This document shows positions 57,625 to 57,767 of a stretch of 57,767 nucleotides of DNA, one piece after another. Made by a program: the position numbers and the translations under genes. Within the stretch, counting starts at the first letter, position 1; every line of letters begins with the position of its first letter. Source of the DNA: Akkermansiaceae bacterium. GTDB lineage: Bacteria > Verrucomicrobiota > Verrucomicrobiia > Verrucomicrobiales > Akkermansiaceae. The stretch lies in the NCBI GenBank assembly GCA_026461385.1, contig JAPJNB010000165.1, forward strand, positions 1 to 57,767, in the 5' to 3' direction. The notes beneath the pieces were generated by a model. The model saw only the letters and a list, made by a program, of their open reading frames with translations, did not search any database and was not told where the DNA came from.

Positions 57625-57767
57625 ATGAAGCGGTTTTTAAAGCGCCATGGAGGAACTTCCAAGCAAGAAACGAGGGGTGGTGGTGGAATGAAAAATTTTC
57701 GGCTCAGGAAAGATCCAGCGGACTTGGGCCGCCTGCACCGGGCCTTTTCATCACATGCAGGTAGATC
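57625..57767 (+). CDS. ORF open to the window edge, divergent from the cassette array; possible integron integrase N-terminus (not demonstrated)
   Basis: ATG at 57625, in frame with ATG at 57688, no stop to the edge: MKRFLKRHGGTSKQETRGGGGMKNFRLRKDPADLGRLHRAFSSHAGR; position and orientation fit intI. Confidence 0.3.
   Translation, partial: MKRFLKRHGGTSKQETRGGGGMKNFRLRKDPADLGRLHRAFSSHAGR

Noticed and set aside
57525-57764. 79-aa + ORF across the attI-like region
   Set aside because: It overlaps the direct repeats and closes at 57764, with biased composition and no family. The ORF opening at 57625 in another frame is the better candidate, though still weak.

Overview
This looks like a chromosomal segment of a moderately high-GC bacterium. 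The gene families resemble Verrucomicrobiota, but that is an inference from gene content. Most of it (about 1-53.6 kb) is housekeeping or metabolic: ilvE, mcsA-mcsB-clpC, a sulfatase, a liv-type branched-chain amino acid ABC operon, two convergent UvrD-family helicases, rpmI-rplT, glgA, rnhA, a five-gene sugar-catabolism cluster, a cysteine desulfurase, a Ser/Thr kinase, gpsA-plsY, a metal ABC transporter, gatB, aroC, a PTS enzyme I, queE, a cobalamin adenosyltransferase and four tRNAs. The most unusual part is the right end, downstream of tRNA-Ser(GGA) (53,590-57,767). It has the architecture of an integron cassette array. Four minus-strand genes for secreted proteins of unknown function are each packed tightly, and three of the four are followed by an imperfect palindrome with attC-like ends (GGCTAACAAGCCGTG...GTTGGGC, GCCCAACAAGTCGTG...GTAGGC, GCCTATCAAGTCGTG...). 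On the outer right side is an attI-like site (GTTAGCC with two GCGTGCGGC direct repeats), followed by a divergent ORF cut by the window edge. Where the fourth attC is expected there is instead a group-II-intron domain V/VI-like 3' end in the opposite orientation, which is the geometry expected of group IIC-attC introns. Other observations: a dispersed GTTAGAA/TTCTAAC heptamer in all codon phases, an apparent frameshift in livF, and a DUF347 gene with no canonical start codon. No database or folding tool was run. Family names come from motif recognition.
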